Shown here piece by piece: positions 31,263 through 31,263 of a stretch of 31,263 bases of DNA. Each line of letters begins with the position of its first letter. Within the stretch, counting starts at the first letter, position 1. Source of the DNA: an uncultured Collinsella sp. (GTDB taxonomy: Bacteria > Actinomycetota > Coriobacteriia > Coriobacteriales > Coriobacteriaceae); assembly GCA_900548255.1 (NCBI GenBank), contig URKH01000018.1, forward strand, positions 1 through 31,263. The letters run 5' to 3'. The position numbers and the translations under genes were made by a program. Below the pieces are notes generated by a model. It saw nothing but the letters and a program-made list of their open reading frames with translations. It made no database searches and was not told where the DNA came from.

Positions 31263-31263
31263 G

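Overview
This window looks like the chromosome of a GC-rich Coriobacteriia member, most likely a gut Collinsella or close relative. The evidence is indirect: high GC with C/G-ending codons, many families of short palindromic repeats between genes, a host-associated gene set (PTS sugar import, a decayed leucine operon) and actinobacterial-style proteins. Species cannot be fixed without a search.

Layout. 1-3620 (+): the tail of an unidentified gene, an MscS-type channel, then a two-gene operon of a cytoplasmic ParB-like/BMP-domain fusion protein and a calcineurin-like phosphoesterase. 3853-5524 (+): an ECF sigma factor overlapping a membrane anti-sigma-like protein. 5525-7400: repeat-rich DNA and a collapsed leucine operon (-). 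The leader peptide and attenuator are intact, but leuA has lost its start codon, carries a nonsense codon, and is fused by a large deletion to the 3' half of leuB. 7482-11955 (-): the translation cluster tRNA-Tyr, tRNA-Thr, tRNA-Met, tuf, rpmG, tRNA-Trp, secE, nusG, rplK, rplA, with two strong promoters that share the same upstream sequence. 12171-16364: a beta-glucoside module (RpiR regulator, divergent 6-phospho-beta-glucosidase and PTS EIIBC) flanked by related palindromic repeats. 16396-16913: an inverted-repeat array, tRNA-Thr(UGU) and a tRNA fragment. 16939-22772 (-): yacP, rlmB, a frameshifted pcrA/uvrD helicase and uppP. 23022-25496: a UspA protein (+) and a BceRS/GraRS-like two-component system (-). 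25676-28265 (-): an unrecognised conserved-looking protein and purH. 28543-29184 (+): a GNAT acetyltransferase. 29185-29636: repeats and a 200-bp element with terminal inverted repeats. 29637-31262 (-): a DUF2207 membrane protein running off the window.

The most unusual signal is a pair of 135-bp arrays (5715-5849 and 16396-16530). Each has four 15-bp repeats (consensus TCTCAATCTGTAACA) in strictly alternating orientation, separated by three spacers of exactly 25 bp that differ in sequence. The identical geometry at two loci over 10 kb apart, despite divergent spacers, is hard to explain as ordinary terminators. Other points of interest are the leucine operon that kept its regulation but lost its enzymes, the apparent frameshift in a normally essential helicase, a 3'-flank repeat whose central hairpin changes sequence but keeps pairing, and the ParB-like/BMP plus phosphoesterase pair.
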